Source: an uncultured Clostridia bacterium (GTDB lineage: Bacteria; Bacillota; Clostridia; UMGS1883). Taken from it: DNA of 39,120 bases. Location of the stretch: positions 1-39,120 of the forward strand of contig CAKSNY010000028.1 of the NCBI GenBank assembly GCA_934476455.1, written 5' to 3'. The position numbers and the translations under genes are program-made. The notes beneath the pieces are model-generated. The model saw only the letters and a program-made list of their open reading frames with translations, was not told where the DNA came from and ran no database searches. Shown in pieces: positions 22,941-31,913 of this stretch. Every line of letters begins with the position of its first letter. The stretch's first letter is position 1.

Positions 22941-23825
22941 TCACACCTTATCCGTATTTTTCTCGCCGAAAAGACCGGTGGGCTTTGCAACGAGAATTAC
23001 TATCAGCAGAGCGAAGGTGAATGCGTCGGAAAATGTGGTCCAGCCGACGCCCTTTATAATGTTTTCGCAAATGCCTATTATAAATGCGCCCACAACAGCG
23101 CCGGGGATAGAGCCTATACCGCCGAAAACTGCGGCAACAAACGCCTTAAGACCCGGCATTGCGCCCGATGTGGGAACAATACCCGTATAGTTTGTAAAGT
23201 ACAGCATACTGCCGACAGCAGCCAAAAACGAGCCTATAACAAATGTCATACTGATTACGGAATTTATCTTTATTCCCATAAGCTGCGAGGTTTCAAAGTC
23301 AACCGAGGCGGCACGCATAGCCATACCGATTTTTGTATATTTGATAAGCGCTGCCAAAACCAAAACCAAAAAAAGCGTAAGCACAGGCGTAATAAGCGTA
23401 ACCCTCTTTACCGTGCAGGAAAGAAATGTTACGGAATCGCTTATCCACGGTATTTGCGGGTAGTTTTGGTTAAGACCGCCCGTTATGTACAATCCCAAAT
23501 TCTGCAAAAGATAGCTCACGCCTATGGCGGAAATCATAACAGACATTCTGGGCGCCTGCCTTAAGGGGCTGTAGGCAGCCTTTTCGATAACAACGCCGAG
23601 TATTACGGTGGCAATAAGCACAAGCGGTATTGCTATATACATCGGCATAGCGGTGCAGGAATAAACCATAATAAGCCCCGCTATCATAAATATATCGCCG
23701 TGGGCAAAGTTTATGAGGCGAAGTATTCCGTATACCATTGTATATCCTATTGCAATAAGTGCATATTGACCGCCGACAGATATACCTGCCATTAGGTAAG
23801 GCAGATTTTTAGCCAACCAATCCAT
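22941..23825 (-). CDS. livH: Branched-chain amino-acid ABC transporter permease LivH, 294 aa
   Basis: Integral-membrane permease partner of LivM. It has YALIAIGYTMVYGILRLINFAHGD, the hallmark of LivH, and GGIGSIPGAVVGAFIIG. The ATG at 23825 with GGAGGA 8 nt upstream is chosen over an in-frame TTG eight codons earlier. A hairpin separates it from livK, which would lower its expression relative to the binding protein. Confidence 0.94.
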   Translation of the reverse strand: MDWLAKNLPYLMAGISVGGQYALIAIGYTMVYGILRLINFAHGDIFMIAGLIMVYSCTAMPMYIAIPLVLIATVILGVVIEKAAYSPLRQAPRMSVMISAIGVSYLLQNLGLYITGGLNQNYPQIPWISDSVTFLSCTVKRVTLITPVLTLFLVLVLAALIKYTKIGMAMRAASVDFETSQLMGIKINSVISMTFVIGSFLAAVGSMLYFTNYTGIVPTSGAMPGLKAFVAAVFGGIGSIPGAVVGAFIIGICENIIKGVGWTTFSDAFTFALLIVILVAKPTGLFGEKNTDKV

Positions 23826-23856
23826 AAAAGTCCTCCGAAAATATTGCAAATTTTAA

Positions 23857-23895
23857 ATTGACGGAAAGCGCTGTCCGGCAGCGCCTCCCGTCAAT
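23857..23895 (-). terminator. Hairpin between livK and livH (partial terminator)
   Basis: Seventeen-pair hairpin (23857-23873 with 23879-23895, 5-nt loop), perfect if two G-U pairs are counted on the minus strand. It is followed by a T-rich stretch without a clean U-run. The placement after the binding-protein gene suggests partial termination or 3'-end protection, which gives more LivK than permease. Confidence 0.7.
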
Positions 23896-23923
23896 ACAGT
23901 TTTTATCCGGGTTATTCAGCTTT

Positions 23924-25117
23924 TTATTTTACGCCCTGTTCCGCAACGAAATCCCAGTCGCCCGTTTCGGTGTTCACGGTTTTTACAAAAGCCTTATCGC
24001 GGTTTGCGTCGCCCGTTTCGTTAAACGAAATATCGCCGCAAACGCCCTTGTAGGTTACAGAGCCGAGTGTTGCCATAACGTCTGCCGGCTTTGAGGACTT
24101 AGCCTTTTTAATAGCTTCGAGAGCTGTATAGTATGCATCGTAGCCCATTGCCGTAACAGCGGAAATCTTGTCGTCACCGCCGTTGTTTGCAAGGCGTGTG
24201 GAATCTGCGTTTATCCAAGCCTTTATGCCCTTATCGAATTCTGCGTTTCCGCCTTCCTGGTAGAAGGTTGTAACGTAAACCTTTATGTCCTTACCCTTTG
24301 CGGCGTTTAATATAACGTTGCTGTCCCAAGTGTCGCCTGCCATAAGCGGCGCCTTAAGCCCCTGCGATGCAGCCTGCTCGATAATAAGTGCGGCAGCCTC
24401 TGTGGAAACGGGAGCGAAGAATACGTCCGCACCTGCGTTCTTAGCCTTTGTTATATAAGATGTGAAGTCGCTGTTGCCCTCCTGGAACTCTTCGGAGATA
24501 ACCTCACCGCCGAGCTTCTTGAAAGCTTCCTGGAAATAGTGCGACAAGCCTTTTGAATAATCGTCGCCAAGTTTAGCAAGGCAGTATGCCTTCTTAGCCT
24601 TGAACGAATCAACCGCATAGTTTGCCAAAACAGTGCCCTGGAACGGGTCAAGGAAGCAAATACGGAAATAGTGGCTGTTACCCTCTGTTACCTGCGGGTT
24701 TGTGCAGGTAACGCCCATTGCGGGAACGTTTGCCTGTGCAAATATCGGGGAAGCTGCGATTGAAACGCCGCTGCCGTAAGAACCCAAAACAATCGATACG
24801 CCCTTGCTTACAAGGTTCTGCGCAGCGGTGGGCGCCTTATCGTTTGAAGATTCGTTATCAACGATTTCAAGCTTTACGTCGTATGTTTTTCCGTCAATCT
24901 CAACTGTCTTTGTTTCGTCGTTTGCATACTGGATACCCAAGGTTTCCTGCTTGCCGCCTGCGCCGTTGTCGCCGGAAGCGGGTTCAAAAACACCTATTTT
25001 TATAACATTAGACGAAGAGGAGTTATTGTCTCCTGCGGTTTTATTGTCCGCGCCGCAGCCTGCAAAACAGAACACTGTTATACACAAGGCCATGAGTAAT
25101 GCCAATGTCTTTTTCAT
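23924..25117 (-). CDS. livK: Branched-chain amino-acid binding lipoprotein LivK/LivJ type, 397 aa
   Basis: Extracellular substrate-binding lipoprotein. The signal peptide MKKTLALLMALCITVFCFAG ends in the lipobox FAGC with the lipid-modified Cys21, so LspA would process it. A Ser/Asn linker leads into a type-I periplasmic-binding fold (IKIGVFEPASGDNGAGGKQ ... LVSKGVSIVLGSYGSG). ATG at 25117 with AAAGGG 8 nt upstream. First gene of the liv operon with a near-consensus promoter. Confidence 0.94.
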   Translation of the reverse strand: MKKTLALLMALCITVFCFAGCGADNKTAGDNNSSSSNVIKIGVFEPASGDNGAGGKQETLGIQYANDETKTVEIDGKTYDVKLEIVDNESSNDKAPTAAQNLVSKGVSIVLGSYGSGVSIAASPIFAQANVPAMGVTCTNPQVTEGNSHYFRICFLDPFQGTVLANYAVDSFKAKKAYCLAKLGDDYSKGLSHYFQEAFKKLGGEVISEEFQEGNSDFTSYITKAKNAGADVFFAPVSTEAAALIIEQAASQGLKAPLMAGDTWDSNVILNAAKGKDIKVYVTTFYQEGGNAEFDKGIKAWINADSTRLANNGGDDKISAVTAMGYDAYYTALEAIKKAKSSKPADVMATLGSVTYKGVCGDISFNETGDANRDKAFVKTVNTETGDWDFVAEQGVK

Positions 25118-25155
25118 ATTAAACACCCTTTCAATCAATATATAATTACCGTTTA

Positions 25156-25184
25156 ATTTTACCCCCTAACGGGCAAAAAGTCAA
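25156..25184 (-). promoter_or_regulatory. Sigma-A promoter of the liv operon
   Basis: Minus strand: TTGACT (25184-25179), a 17-bp spacer, TAAAAT (25161-25156). About 32 nt of 5' UTR precede the livK start codon. I see no clear T-box, leader ORF or operator. Confidence 0.8.
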
Positions 25185-25255
25185 GAATTTTTTGGTATTG
25201 CGCACGCATATATGTAAAAAAAGCAGTATTTAACTGAAAGCAAAGGTAAAAACAG

Positions 25256-25285
25256 TTGACGAAAAAAGGCACGGTGTGCTATAAT
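25256..25285 (+). promoter_or_regulatory. Sigma-A promoter of the yloC operon
   Basis: TTGACG (25256-25261), an 18-bp spacer, TATAAT (25280-25285). It diverges from the liv promoter 70 bp away. A small GCCCC/GGGGC inverted repeat (25306-25310 and 25327-25331) lies in the 5' UTR. Confidence 0.75.
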
Positions 25286-25353
25286 AATAAGATAAATAAT
25301 ACTATGCCCCCGTATGCTGTTAAAAAGGGGCGGTGCGCAAAGGATATGATAAC

Positions 25354-26232
25354 GTGATAAAAAGTATGACGGGCTACGGCTCGGGAAAAAGCAGCGCCGG
25401 CGGAAAGACGTTTTCTGTGGAGATAAAGTCCGTAAATTATCGCTACAGCGATTTTTCCGTTAAAATTCCGAGAATATACGCCTTTTTGGAGGATTACCTG
25501 CGGAAAATGTGCGCCGCACGGATAAACCGCGGCAAGGTGGATATATATGTAAATGTGGAAACGGAGGACGACGCGTGCGGAAGCGTACATCTTAATACCG
25601 CGCTTGCAAAAAGCTATTACGAGGCGCTTAAGGCGCTTTCGGAGGAGCTTGATATGCAAATGTGCGTAAGCGCGCAGACGTTTCTTAAAATTCCGGACGT
25701 TTTTACGGTGGAAAAAAGTGAGGACGATGAGGAAGAAATTAAAGCGTGCGTAGGCACGGCGCTGGGCGCGGCGCTTGAAGAGTTTGAAAGGATGCGTCTT
25801 GCGGAGGGGGAAAAGCTTTGCAGCGACCTTTCGGAGCATCTTGACTTTATACAAAAAGCAACGGAGGATGTGGAGAGGCGTTCCCCTGCCATAGCGGAGG
25901 AGTACGCGGAAAGGCTTGAAGAGCGTATGAAGGAAATTTTAGGCAGCGCGCGCTACGATGAAACACGGCTTTTGACAGAATGTGCGCTGTTTGCCGACAA
26001 AATAAACGTAAACGAAGAAACCGTGCGCCTCAAAAGCCACATTGAGCAGTTTAGGGATATGCTTTCTTCAAACGAGCCTGTGGGAAGAAAGATAGACTTT
26101 TTAATACAGGAAATGAACCGCGAGATTAACACGATAGGCTCGAAATCAAACGACCTCGAGGTTGCGCGTATTGTAATAGATGTAAAGGCGGAGATAGAAA
26201 AGCTTAGAGAGCAGATACAAAACGTGGAGTGA
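25354..26232 (+). CDS. YicC/YloC family endoribonuclease, 292 aa
   Basis: YicC-like protein; members have been shown to be manganese-dependent endoribonucleases involved in RNA decay. The N-terminus IKSMTGYGSG and the C-terminus KIDFLIQEMNREINTIGSKS are the family hallmarks. The middle 100 residues are acidic helical sequence. GTG at 25354 (AAGGA upstream) gives the canonical start; GTG at 25333 would add seven residues. First of the yloC-remA-gmk-rpoZ group, as in Bacillus. Confidence 0.93.
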   Translation: MIKSMTGYGSGKSSAGGKTFSVEIKSVNYRYSDFSVKIPRIYAFLEDYLRKMCAARINRGKVDIYVNVETEDDACGSVHLNTALAKSYYEALKALSEELDMQMCVSAQTFLKIPDVFTVEKSEDDEEEIKACVGTALGAALEEFERMRLAEGEKLCSDLSEHLDFIQKATEDVERRSPAIAEEYAERLEERMKEILGSARYDETRLLTECALFADKINVNEETVRLKSHIEQFRDMLSSNEPVGRKIDFLIQEMNREINTIGSKSNDLEVARIVIDVKAEIEKLREQIQNVE

Positions 26233-26241
26233 GGTGGAGGT

Positions 26242-26511
26242 ATGAAGCTTATAAACATAGGTTTCGGAAACCTTGTGTCGGACATAAGGATAGTAAGTAT
26301 CGTTATGCCGGAAAGCGCCCCCGTAAAAAGGCTGGTGCAGGATGCGAGGGAACGCGGCACGCTTATTGACGCGACCTACGGGCGAAAGACAAAAAGCGTT
26401 ATAATAACAGACAGCGAACACGTGATACTTTCCGCCGTAACGCCGGAGATTATTGCCGGCAGAAAAAATGCTGCCGAGAGCGCCGATGAAGGGGAAGGAG
26501 CAGACTTATGA
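26242..26511 (+). CDS. remA: RemA-family DNA-binding regulator (DUF370), 89 aa
   Basis: Small ring-forming DNA-binding protein; in Bacillus it activates matrix and osmoprotection genes. It starts MKLINIGFGNLVSDIRIVSI and contains ARERGTLIDATYGRKTKSVI, the conserved basic segment. GAGGTGGAGG lies just before the ATG. The stop codon overlaps gmk by 4 nt. Confidence 0.93.
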   Translation: MKLINIGFGNLVSDIRIVSIVMPESAPVKRLVQDARERGTLIDATYGRKTKSVIITDSEHVILSAVTPEIIAGRKNAAESADEGEGADL

Positions 26512-27116
26512 AGAAAAAAGGATTGTTGCTTGTAATATCGGGCCCGTCCGGAGCGGGAAAAGGCACGGTATGCAGCGAATACGTAAAGCGCCGACCCGAC
26601 TGCGCGCTTTCGGTATCGGCGACAACGCGCGCCCCGCGTGAAGGGGAAAAAGAGGGCGAAAGCTATTTTTTCCTGACGAAGGAGGAGTTTAAGAAAAGAC
26701 TTTCCGAGGGCGGATTTTTAGAGCATGCGCAGTTTTGCGGGAACTTTTACGGCACACCGCGCGCCGCCGTTATGGAAATGATAGAAGGCGGAACGGACGT
26801 TATACTGGAAATCGAGGTTCAGGGCGCGATGCAGGTGCGTTCGCACTATCCCGAGGCTGTGCTGATATTTGTACTTCCCCCGTCAAGAAAAAGGCTGGAG
26901 GAGCGGCTGCGCGGCAGAAATACCGAAGAGGATGACGTTATAAAAACACGCCTGGCACGCGCGGAAAAAGAGCTGTGCTTTATGGAAAAGTACAATTATG
27001 TGCTTGTAAACGACAATCTTTCGGAAACGGTGGATGAGCTTCAGGCGGTAATTACCGCGGAAAAATGCCGCCTGCCGAGGATGTATGAATTTGTAAACGA
27101 ACAATTTTTGAAATAA
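26508..27116 (+). CDS. gmk: Guanylate kinase, 202 aa
   Basis: Phosphorylates GMP to GDP. P-loop GPSGAGKGT at 12-20, the GMP-binding TTRAPREGE and GESYFFLTKEEF, and the lid RRNTEE-like segment RGRNTEEDDVIKTRL. ATG overlaps the remA stop, with AAGGAG upstream. Contiguous with rpoZ, as in most Bacillota. Confidence 0.97.
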   Translation: MKKKGLLLVISGPSGAGKGTVCSEYVKRRPDCALSVSATTRAPREGEKEGESYFFLTKEEFKKRLSEGGFLEHAQFCGNFYGTPRAAVMEMIEGGTDVILEIEVQGAMQVRSHYPEAVLIFVLPPSRKRLEERLRGRNTEEDDVIKTRLARAEKELCFMEKYNYVLVNDNLSETVDELQAVITAEKCRLPRMYEFVNEQFLK

Positions 27117-27143
27117 ATTTATTTAAAGAAAGGTTATGAAAAT

Positions 27144-27341
27144 ATGCTGTATCCCGAGATTTCAAAACTTATGGAGGGAATGGATTCCCGTTATTCGCTT
27201 GTTATCGTTGCGGCAAAGCGTGCGCGCCAGCTTGCGGCGGAATCGAATGACGACAAAACCGTGTCACGCGCGATAAACGAAATCGCGAACAGGAAAATTC
27301 AGGTTATACACCATGGCGAAGAGAACGCCGGAAAAAATTAA
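27144..27341 (+). CDS. rpoZ: RNA polymerase omega subunit, 65 aa
   Basis: Small RNA polymerase assembly subunit. DSRYSLVIVAAKRARQL is the conserved core that clamps the beta' C-terminus, followed by KTVSRAINEIANRKI. The length is normal for Bacillota. AAAGG lies about 9 nt upstream of ATG. It ends 3 nt before priA. Confidence 0.95.
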   Translation: MLYPEISKLMEGMDSRYSLVIVAAKRARQLAAESNDDKTVSRAINEIANRKIQVIHHGEENAGKN

Positions 27342-27344
27342 GCC

Positions 27345-29768
27345 ATGATTGCCCGCGTATATATAAATACAGGCAATCTTAATATCGACCGCCCGTTTGA
27401 TTACGATGTGCCGCCCTCTCTTTTGGGGCGCGTGTGCATAGGGGCAAGGGTTAAAGTTCCTTTCGGTGCGGGTAACCGCCCGCACGAGGCTTTGGTGACA
27501 GAGCTTTTGGAAAAGAGCAGCTTTGACAGGCTTAAGCAGGTAAAAAGCGTTTCGGACGATTTCCCCGTGCTTACAAAAAAGGCAATTGAGCTTTGCTTTT
27601 TTATGCGGGAGAACTGCTTTTGCACATTTTACGAGGCTGCACGGCTTATGATGCCGCCCGGAAGCAATGTAAAGTTTGAAGAATGGATAAGCCTTGAAAA
27701 AGGGTATGATACAATCCCATTGACCCCGGCGCAAAAAAAGCTTGTGCGCCTGATAGAAGAATATGCAGGCGTTGCAGAGGCTGCGCAGATAAATGCCGCG
27801 CTCGGCAAAAGCGCGGGCAGGGCGGTAAATGCGCTTTTAAAAAAGGGCGTGCTTAAAAGAAGCTATAAAAACAAACGTGCCGCAAATGAAAAAACGGTTA
27901 ACGTTGCCTCGTACTGCGGCGATTGCGACATTAAGGCGGCATCTGACGCGCTTTTAAAAAGCGCACCCGTTCAAAGCAAGGTTTTAAAATTTCTGGCTGA
28001 AAACGGCGAGGCTGCGCTTACCGATATATACGGGAGCGTGGGCACGGATAAAAAAGCGGTGGACGCATTGTGCGAAAAAGGTCTTGTAAGGGTGCGAAGC
28101 GTTGCCGTTTTGAGAAGCGCCTACGAAGAAAAATACACGCGCTGCGAAAAAGAGCCGCACCTTACGCCGCAGCAAAAGAAAGCGGTGGAGGCGGTGCGCG
28201 AAACACCGTGCAAAACGTTTCTTTTTCATGGCGTTACGGGAAGCGGAAAGACAGAGGTTTTTATACGTCTTGTGAAAGACTGCATACAAAAAGGCAGGCA
28301 GGCAATTATACTTGTACCCGAAATATCGCTTACGCCGCAGATGACAAAGCGCTTTTACGAGCGTTTCGGTCCTACGGTTGCGCTTATACACAGTGCGCTT
28401 TCGCTGGGGGAACGGCTTGACGAATGGGGGCGCATTAAAAGAGGCGAGGCAAAGCTTGTTATAGGCGCGCGCAGTGCGGTTTTCGCACCGTGCGAAAACC
28501 TCGGAATAATTATAATAGACGAGGAACACGAGCAAACGTATAAGTCGGAGCGTGTTCCCAGATACCACACGCGCGATGTTGCGTCGTTTATTGCAAAGAG
28601 AGAAAACATTCCGCTGGTGCTTGCTTCGGCAACGCCGTCGGTGGAAAGCTATTATATGGCAAAGACGGGAAAATACGTCTTACTGGAAATGAAAGAGCGT
28701 ATAAACGGCAAAGCGCTGCCCAAGGTGGAAATTGCCGATATGCGGCGCGAGCTGCAAGAGGGCAACAAAACGGTTTTAAGCCGCAGCCTTGCGTTTGAAA
28801 TACAAAAAAATATTCAAAACAGGCAGCAGACAATTCTGTTTTTAAACAGGCGGGGGTATTCAACGTTTGTATCCTGCCGCGACTGCGGGTTCGTTTTTAT
28901 GTGTCCGTCGTGCAGTGTTTCGCTTACCTATCATAAAGGCGAGGGGGCGCTGAATTGCCATTTGTGCGGTCACAGTGAAAAGCTGCCGACAGTGTGCCCG
29001 TCATGCGGCAGCACAAGAATAAAGGATTTCGGCAAGGGAACGCAAAAGGCACAAGAGCAGGTTGAGGCGATTTTCCCCGCCGCAAAGGTAATACGAATGG
29101 ACGCCGACACGACAAGCGGCAAGCGCGGGCATGAAAAGCTGCTTGAAAGGTTTTCCGAGGACGGCTGCGACATACTTTTGGGAACACAGATGGTTACAAA
29201 AGGGCTTGATTTTGAAAACGTAACGCTTGTGGGGGTTTTGGCAGCGGACGCGTCGCTTAACGCAGACGATTACCGCGCGCAGGAGAGAACGTTTGACCTG
29301 ATAACCCAGGTTTGCGGGCGCGCCGGGCGCGGGGAAAGCCCCGGGCGCGCGGTAATACAAACCTATTCGCCCGAAAACAAAACGCTTGTTATGGCGGCAA
29401 AGCAGGACTACAGCGCATTTTACGAGGAGGAAATAAGCTTTAGGAAAGAGTTTTGGTATCCTCCGTTTTGCGATATTATAAGCATAACGGTAAGCTCGAA
29501 AAACGAAGAAACGGCAAAAAACGCCTGCGCGGCGGCGGGAATGGAGCTGAGAGCGGCGCTGCGGGCGCAGAAGCATTTTACATACGGTCCGTCAAAGGCG
29601 CCCGTTTATAAGATTGGCGGCATTTACAGGTGGCGCGTGCTTATAAAGACAGAACGCGTTACAAAAGAGCTTTTGGCGCAGCTTAGAGTAATAATTCACC
29701 GAAAATACGGAAAAATAAAATCGGATTTGTCGGTCAGTGCGGACATAAACCCGCTTTCGATGAACTGA
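27345..29768 (+). CDS. priA: Primosomal replication-restart helicase PriA, 807 aa
   Basis: 3'-5' DNA helicase that reloads the replisome at stalled forks. The N-terminal 3'-DNA-binding domain and winged helix precede the helicase: Walker A GVTGSGKT at 296-303 and DEEHEQTYK as Walker B. A zinc-binding insertion (CRDCGFVFMCPSC ... CHLCGHSEKLPTVCPSC) and QVCGRAGRG (motif VI) follow. Weak ribosome binding site; the start is 3 nt after rpoZ, so translation is probably coupled. Confidence 0.97.
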   Translation: MIARVYINTGNLNIDRPFDYDVPPSLLGRVCIGARVKVPFGAGNRPHEALVTELLEKSSFDRLKQVKSVSDDFPVLTKKAIELCFFMRENCFCTFYEAARLMMPPGSNVKFEEWISLEKGYDTIPLTPAQKKLVRLIEEYAGVAEAAQINAALGKSAGRAVNALLKKGVLKRSYKNKRAANEKTVNVASYCGDCDIKAASDALLKSAPVQSKVLKFLAENGEAALTDIYGSVGTDKKAVDALCEKGLVRVRSVAVLRSAYEEKYTRCEKEPHLTPQQKKAVEAVRETPCKTFLFHGVTGSGKTEVFIRLVKDCIQKGRQAIILVPEISLTPQMTKRFYERFGPTVALIHSALSLGERLDEWGRIKRGEAKLVIGARSAVFAPCENLGIIIIDEEHEQTYKSERVPRYHTRDVASFIAKRENIPLVLASATPSVESYYMAKTGKYVLLEMKERINGKALPKVEIADMRRELQEGNKTVLSRSLAFEIQKNIQNRQQTILFLNRRGYSTFVSCRDCGFVFMCPSCSVSLTYHKGEGALNCHLCGHSEKLPTVCPSCGSTRIKDFGKGTQKAQEQVEAIFPAAKVIRMDADTTSGKRGHEKLLERFSEDGCDILLGTQMVTKGLDFENVTLVGVLAADASLNADDYRAQERTFDLITQVCGRAGRGESPGRAVIQTYSPENKTLVMAAKQDYSAFYEEEISFRKEFWYPPFCDIISITVSSKNEETAKNACAAAGMELRAALRAQKHFTYGPSKAPVYKIGGIYRWRVLIKTERVTKELLAQLRVIIHRKYGKIKSDLSVSADINPLSMN

Positions 29769-29785
29769 CGAAGGAGAGAAAACTT

Positions 29786-30262
29786 ATGGCATTAAGAAAG
29801 ATAAGAGAGATAGGAGACCCCTGTCTTAAGAAAAAGTGCAGACCCGTTGAAAAATTTGACGAAAAGCTGCATATACTTCTTGACGATATGAAAGAAACCC
29901 TAATCGATGCAAACGGCGTAGGGCTGGCAGCGCCGCAGGTAGGCATACTTCGCCGCGTTGTGGTGATTGACCTGGGCGAGGAGGGCTTTTTGGAGCTTAT
30001 AAACCCGGAGGTTACCTATACGGAGGGAAGCGTTTGCGACCTTGAGGGCTGCCTGAGCGTTCCCGGGAAGGTCGGCGAGGTTGAGCGCCCGAAAAAAGCA
30101 ACCGTAAAAGCCTTTGACAGAAACGGAAAAGCTTTTGAATATACGGGTGAGGATTTGTACGCACGCTGTATTTGTCACGAGTGTGACCACCTTGACGGTA
30201 TATTATATGTGGAAAAAGTAATAAGATTTATAAACGAAAATGAGGATGAGGAAGAGGAATAA
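29786..30262 (+). CDS. def: Peptide deformylase, 158 aa
   Basis: Metalloenzyme removing the formyl group from nascent proteins. Motif 1 GVGLAAPQ at 44-51, motif 2 EGCLS with Cys89, motif 3 HECDH at 131-135; Cys89, His131 and His135 bind the metal. AAGGAG precedes ATG. Shares one base with fmt (TAATG), pairing formyl addition and removal. Confidence 0.97.
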   Translation: MALRKIREIGDPCLKKKCRPVEKFDEKLHILLDDMKETLIDANGVGLAAPQVGILRRVVVIDLGEEGFLELINPEVTYTEGSVCDLEGCLSVPGKVGEVERPKKATVKAFDRNGKAFEYTGEDLYARCICHECDHLDGILYVEKVIRFINENEDEEEE

Positions 30263-31194
30263 TGCGTATACTTTTTATGGGAACACCGGATTTTGCGCTG
30301 GAATCGATTAAAGCACTTTATGAAAGCCGGCACAGTGTGGTATGCGTAATAACGCAGCCCGATAGACCGAAAGGGCGCGGGTACGGGCTTTGCCCCCCGC
30401 CCGTAAAGGAATATGCGGCGGAAAAAAACATACCCGTGTACCAGCCCGAAACGCTTAAAGACGGCGCAATATCGGGCTTGCTTGAAAAATACAATCCGGA
30501 TATGATAGCTGTTGTCGCATACGGAAAAATACTTCCCGATTATGTGCTTAATTATCCGAAATACGGCTGCGTGAACATTCACGGGTCGCTGCTTCCGGCA
30601 TATCGCGGAGCCGCGCCTATCCAGCGTGCGGTGCAAAACGGTGAAAAGGTAAGCGGCGTTACATCTATGTATATGGCGCAGGGGCTTGACACCGGAGATA
30701 TAATCTTTAAAAGCGAGGTAAACGTTCCCGATGATATGACGGGCGGAGAGCTGTTTGATATGCTTGCACCGCTCGGCGGAGAGCTTTTGGTAAAAACCGC
30801 CGATGCGATAGAGAAACACACCGCGCCCCGCACCCCGCAGGAGGAAAGCCTTTCTTCATATGCGCCGCAGATAAAAAAGCAAGAGGGCGAAATAGATTGG
30901 AACGATACCGCGCAAAATATAAAAAATAAGATACGCGCCTTTAACCCGTGGCCGATGGCTTACAGCTTTATCGGCGGGAAAAGAGCGGTTTTTGACAGCG
31001 CACAGATATTTTCGCTTGACCCGAAAGAACCGGGCGAGGTATTGTGCGCCGACGAAAACGGAATTGTAATTTCCTGCTCGGACGGGGCGCTGATATTTAA
31101 AAATATTAAAATAGAAGGCAAAAAGCGTATGTCTGCCGCAGAATTTTTGCGCGGGCATAAGCTTTTAAAAGGAATGATATTCGGGAAAGGATGA
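30262..31194 (+). CDS. fmt: Methionyl-tRNA formyltransferase, 310 aa
   Basis: Formylates initiator Met-tRNA using 10-formyl-THF. MRILFMGTPDFAL and ITQPDRPKGRG open the protein, and NIHGSLLPAYRGAAPIQRA is the catalytic signature with the Asn, His and Ser expected. The C-terminal tRNA-binding domain is complete. Folate supply is also encoded at the end of this operon. Confidence 0.97.
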   Translation: MRILFMGTPDFALESIKALYESRHSVVCVITQPDRPKGRGYGLCPPPVKEYAAEKNIPVYQPETLKDGAISGLLEKYNPDMIAVVAYGKILPDYVLNYPKYGCVNIHGSLLPAYRGAAPIQRAVQNGEKVSGVTSMYMAQGLDTGDIIFKSEVNVPDDMTGGELFDMLAPLGGELLVKTADAIEKHTAPRTPQEESLSSYAPQIKKQEGEIDWNDTAQNIKNKIRAFNPWPMAYSFIGGKRAVFDSAQIFSLDPKEPGEVLCADENGIVISCSDGALIFKNIKIEGKKRMSAAEFLRGHKLLKGMIFGKG

Positions 31195-31199
31195 CAGAT

Positions 31200-31913
31200 A
31201 TGGGGTATTATTTTTACGGCGGCAGCGGTTATGTGCTTGTTATTCTGGCAGCGCTGCTTTCGATAATAGCACAGGCAAAAGTAAATTCAACCTATAAAAA
31301 ATATTCTTCAAAGCTTACGGGGCGTAACCTTACGGCAGAGCAGGCGGCAAGAAGCATTTTGGACGCAAATGGGCTTACAAATGTAAGAATAGAATCTGTT
31401 TCGGGAAGACTTACAGACCATTACGACCCGCGCGCAAATGTTATAAGGCTTTCGGATTCTGTGAGAACCTCCACCTCGGTTGCGGCGGTGGGCGTTGCCG
31501 CGCATGAGGCGGGACACGCCGTGCAGCACGCTGTGGGCTATGTTCCGATAAAGGTAAGAAATGCCATTGTGCCTGTTGCAAACATAGGCTCTGTGGCAGG
31601 TCCCTATCTTATAATGATTGGACTTTTGCTTTCGGGAATGGGGCTTGTAAGCGATGTTTTTGTAAATGCGGGTATTTGGTTCTTTTCGGCTGCGGTACTT
31701 TTTCAGATTGTTACGCTGCCGGTAGAGTTTAACGCCTCGAACAGGGCGATAAAAATTCTTTCCGAGGGGATGTACCTTGAAAGCGACGAGGTGCCGGCAG
31801 TAAGGAAGGTGCTGGGCGCTGCGGCTATGACATATGTTGCGGCTGCGGCGGTGTCGGTTGCAAATCTGCTGCGCTTTATTATGATAGCCGGCGGAAGAAG
31901 GCGTGACGACTGA
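31200..31913 (+). CDS. Membrane zinc metallopeptidase, YugP family, 237 aa
   Basis: Predicted membrane-bound zinc peptidase. An N-terminal helix (11-25) and two or three C-terminal helices flank the zinc site HEAGH (His102, Glu103, His106). ATG at 31200 with GGGAAAGGA upstream is preferred over the ATG at 31191, which abuts the same purine run and overlaps fmt. The physiological substrate is unknown. It shares bases with the rsmB start (TGATG). Confidence 0.9.
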   Translation: MGYYFYGGSGYVLVILAALLSIIAQAKVNSTYKKYSSKLTGRNLTAEQAARSILDANGLTNVRIESVSGRLTDHYDPRANVIRLSDSVRTSTSVAAVGVAAHEAGHAVQHAVGYVPIKVRNAIVPVANIGSVAGPYLIMIGLLLSGMGLVSDVFVNAGIWFFSAAVLFQIVTLPVEFNASNRAIKILSEGMYLESDEVPAVRKVLGAAAMTYVAAAAVSVANLLRFIMIAGGRRRDD

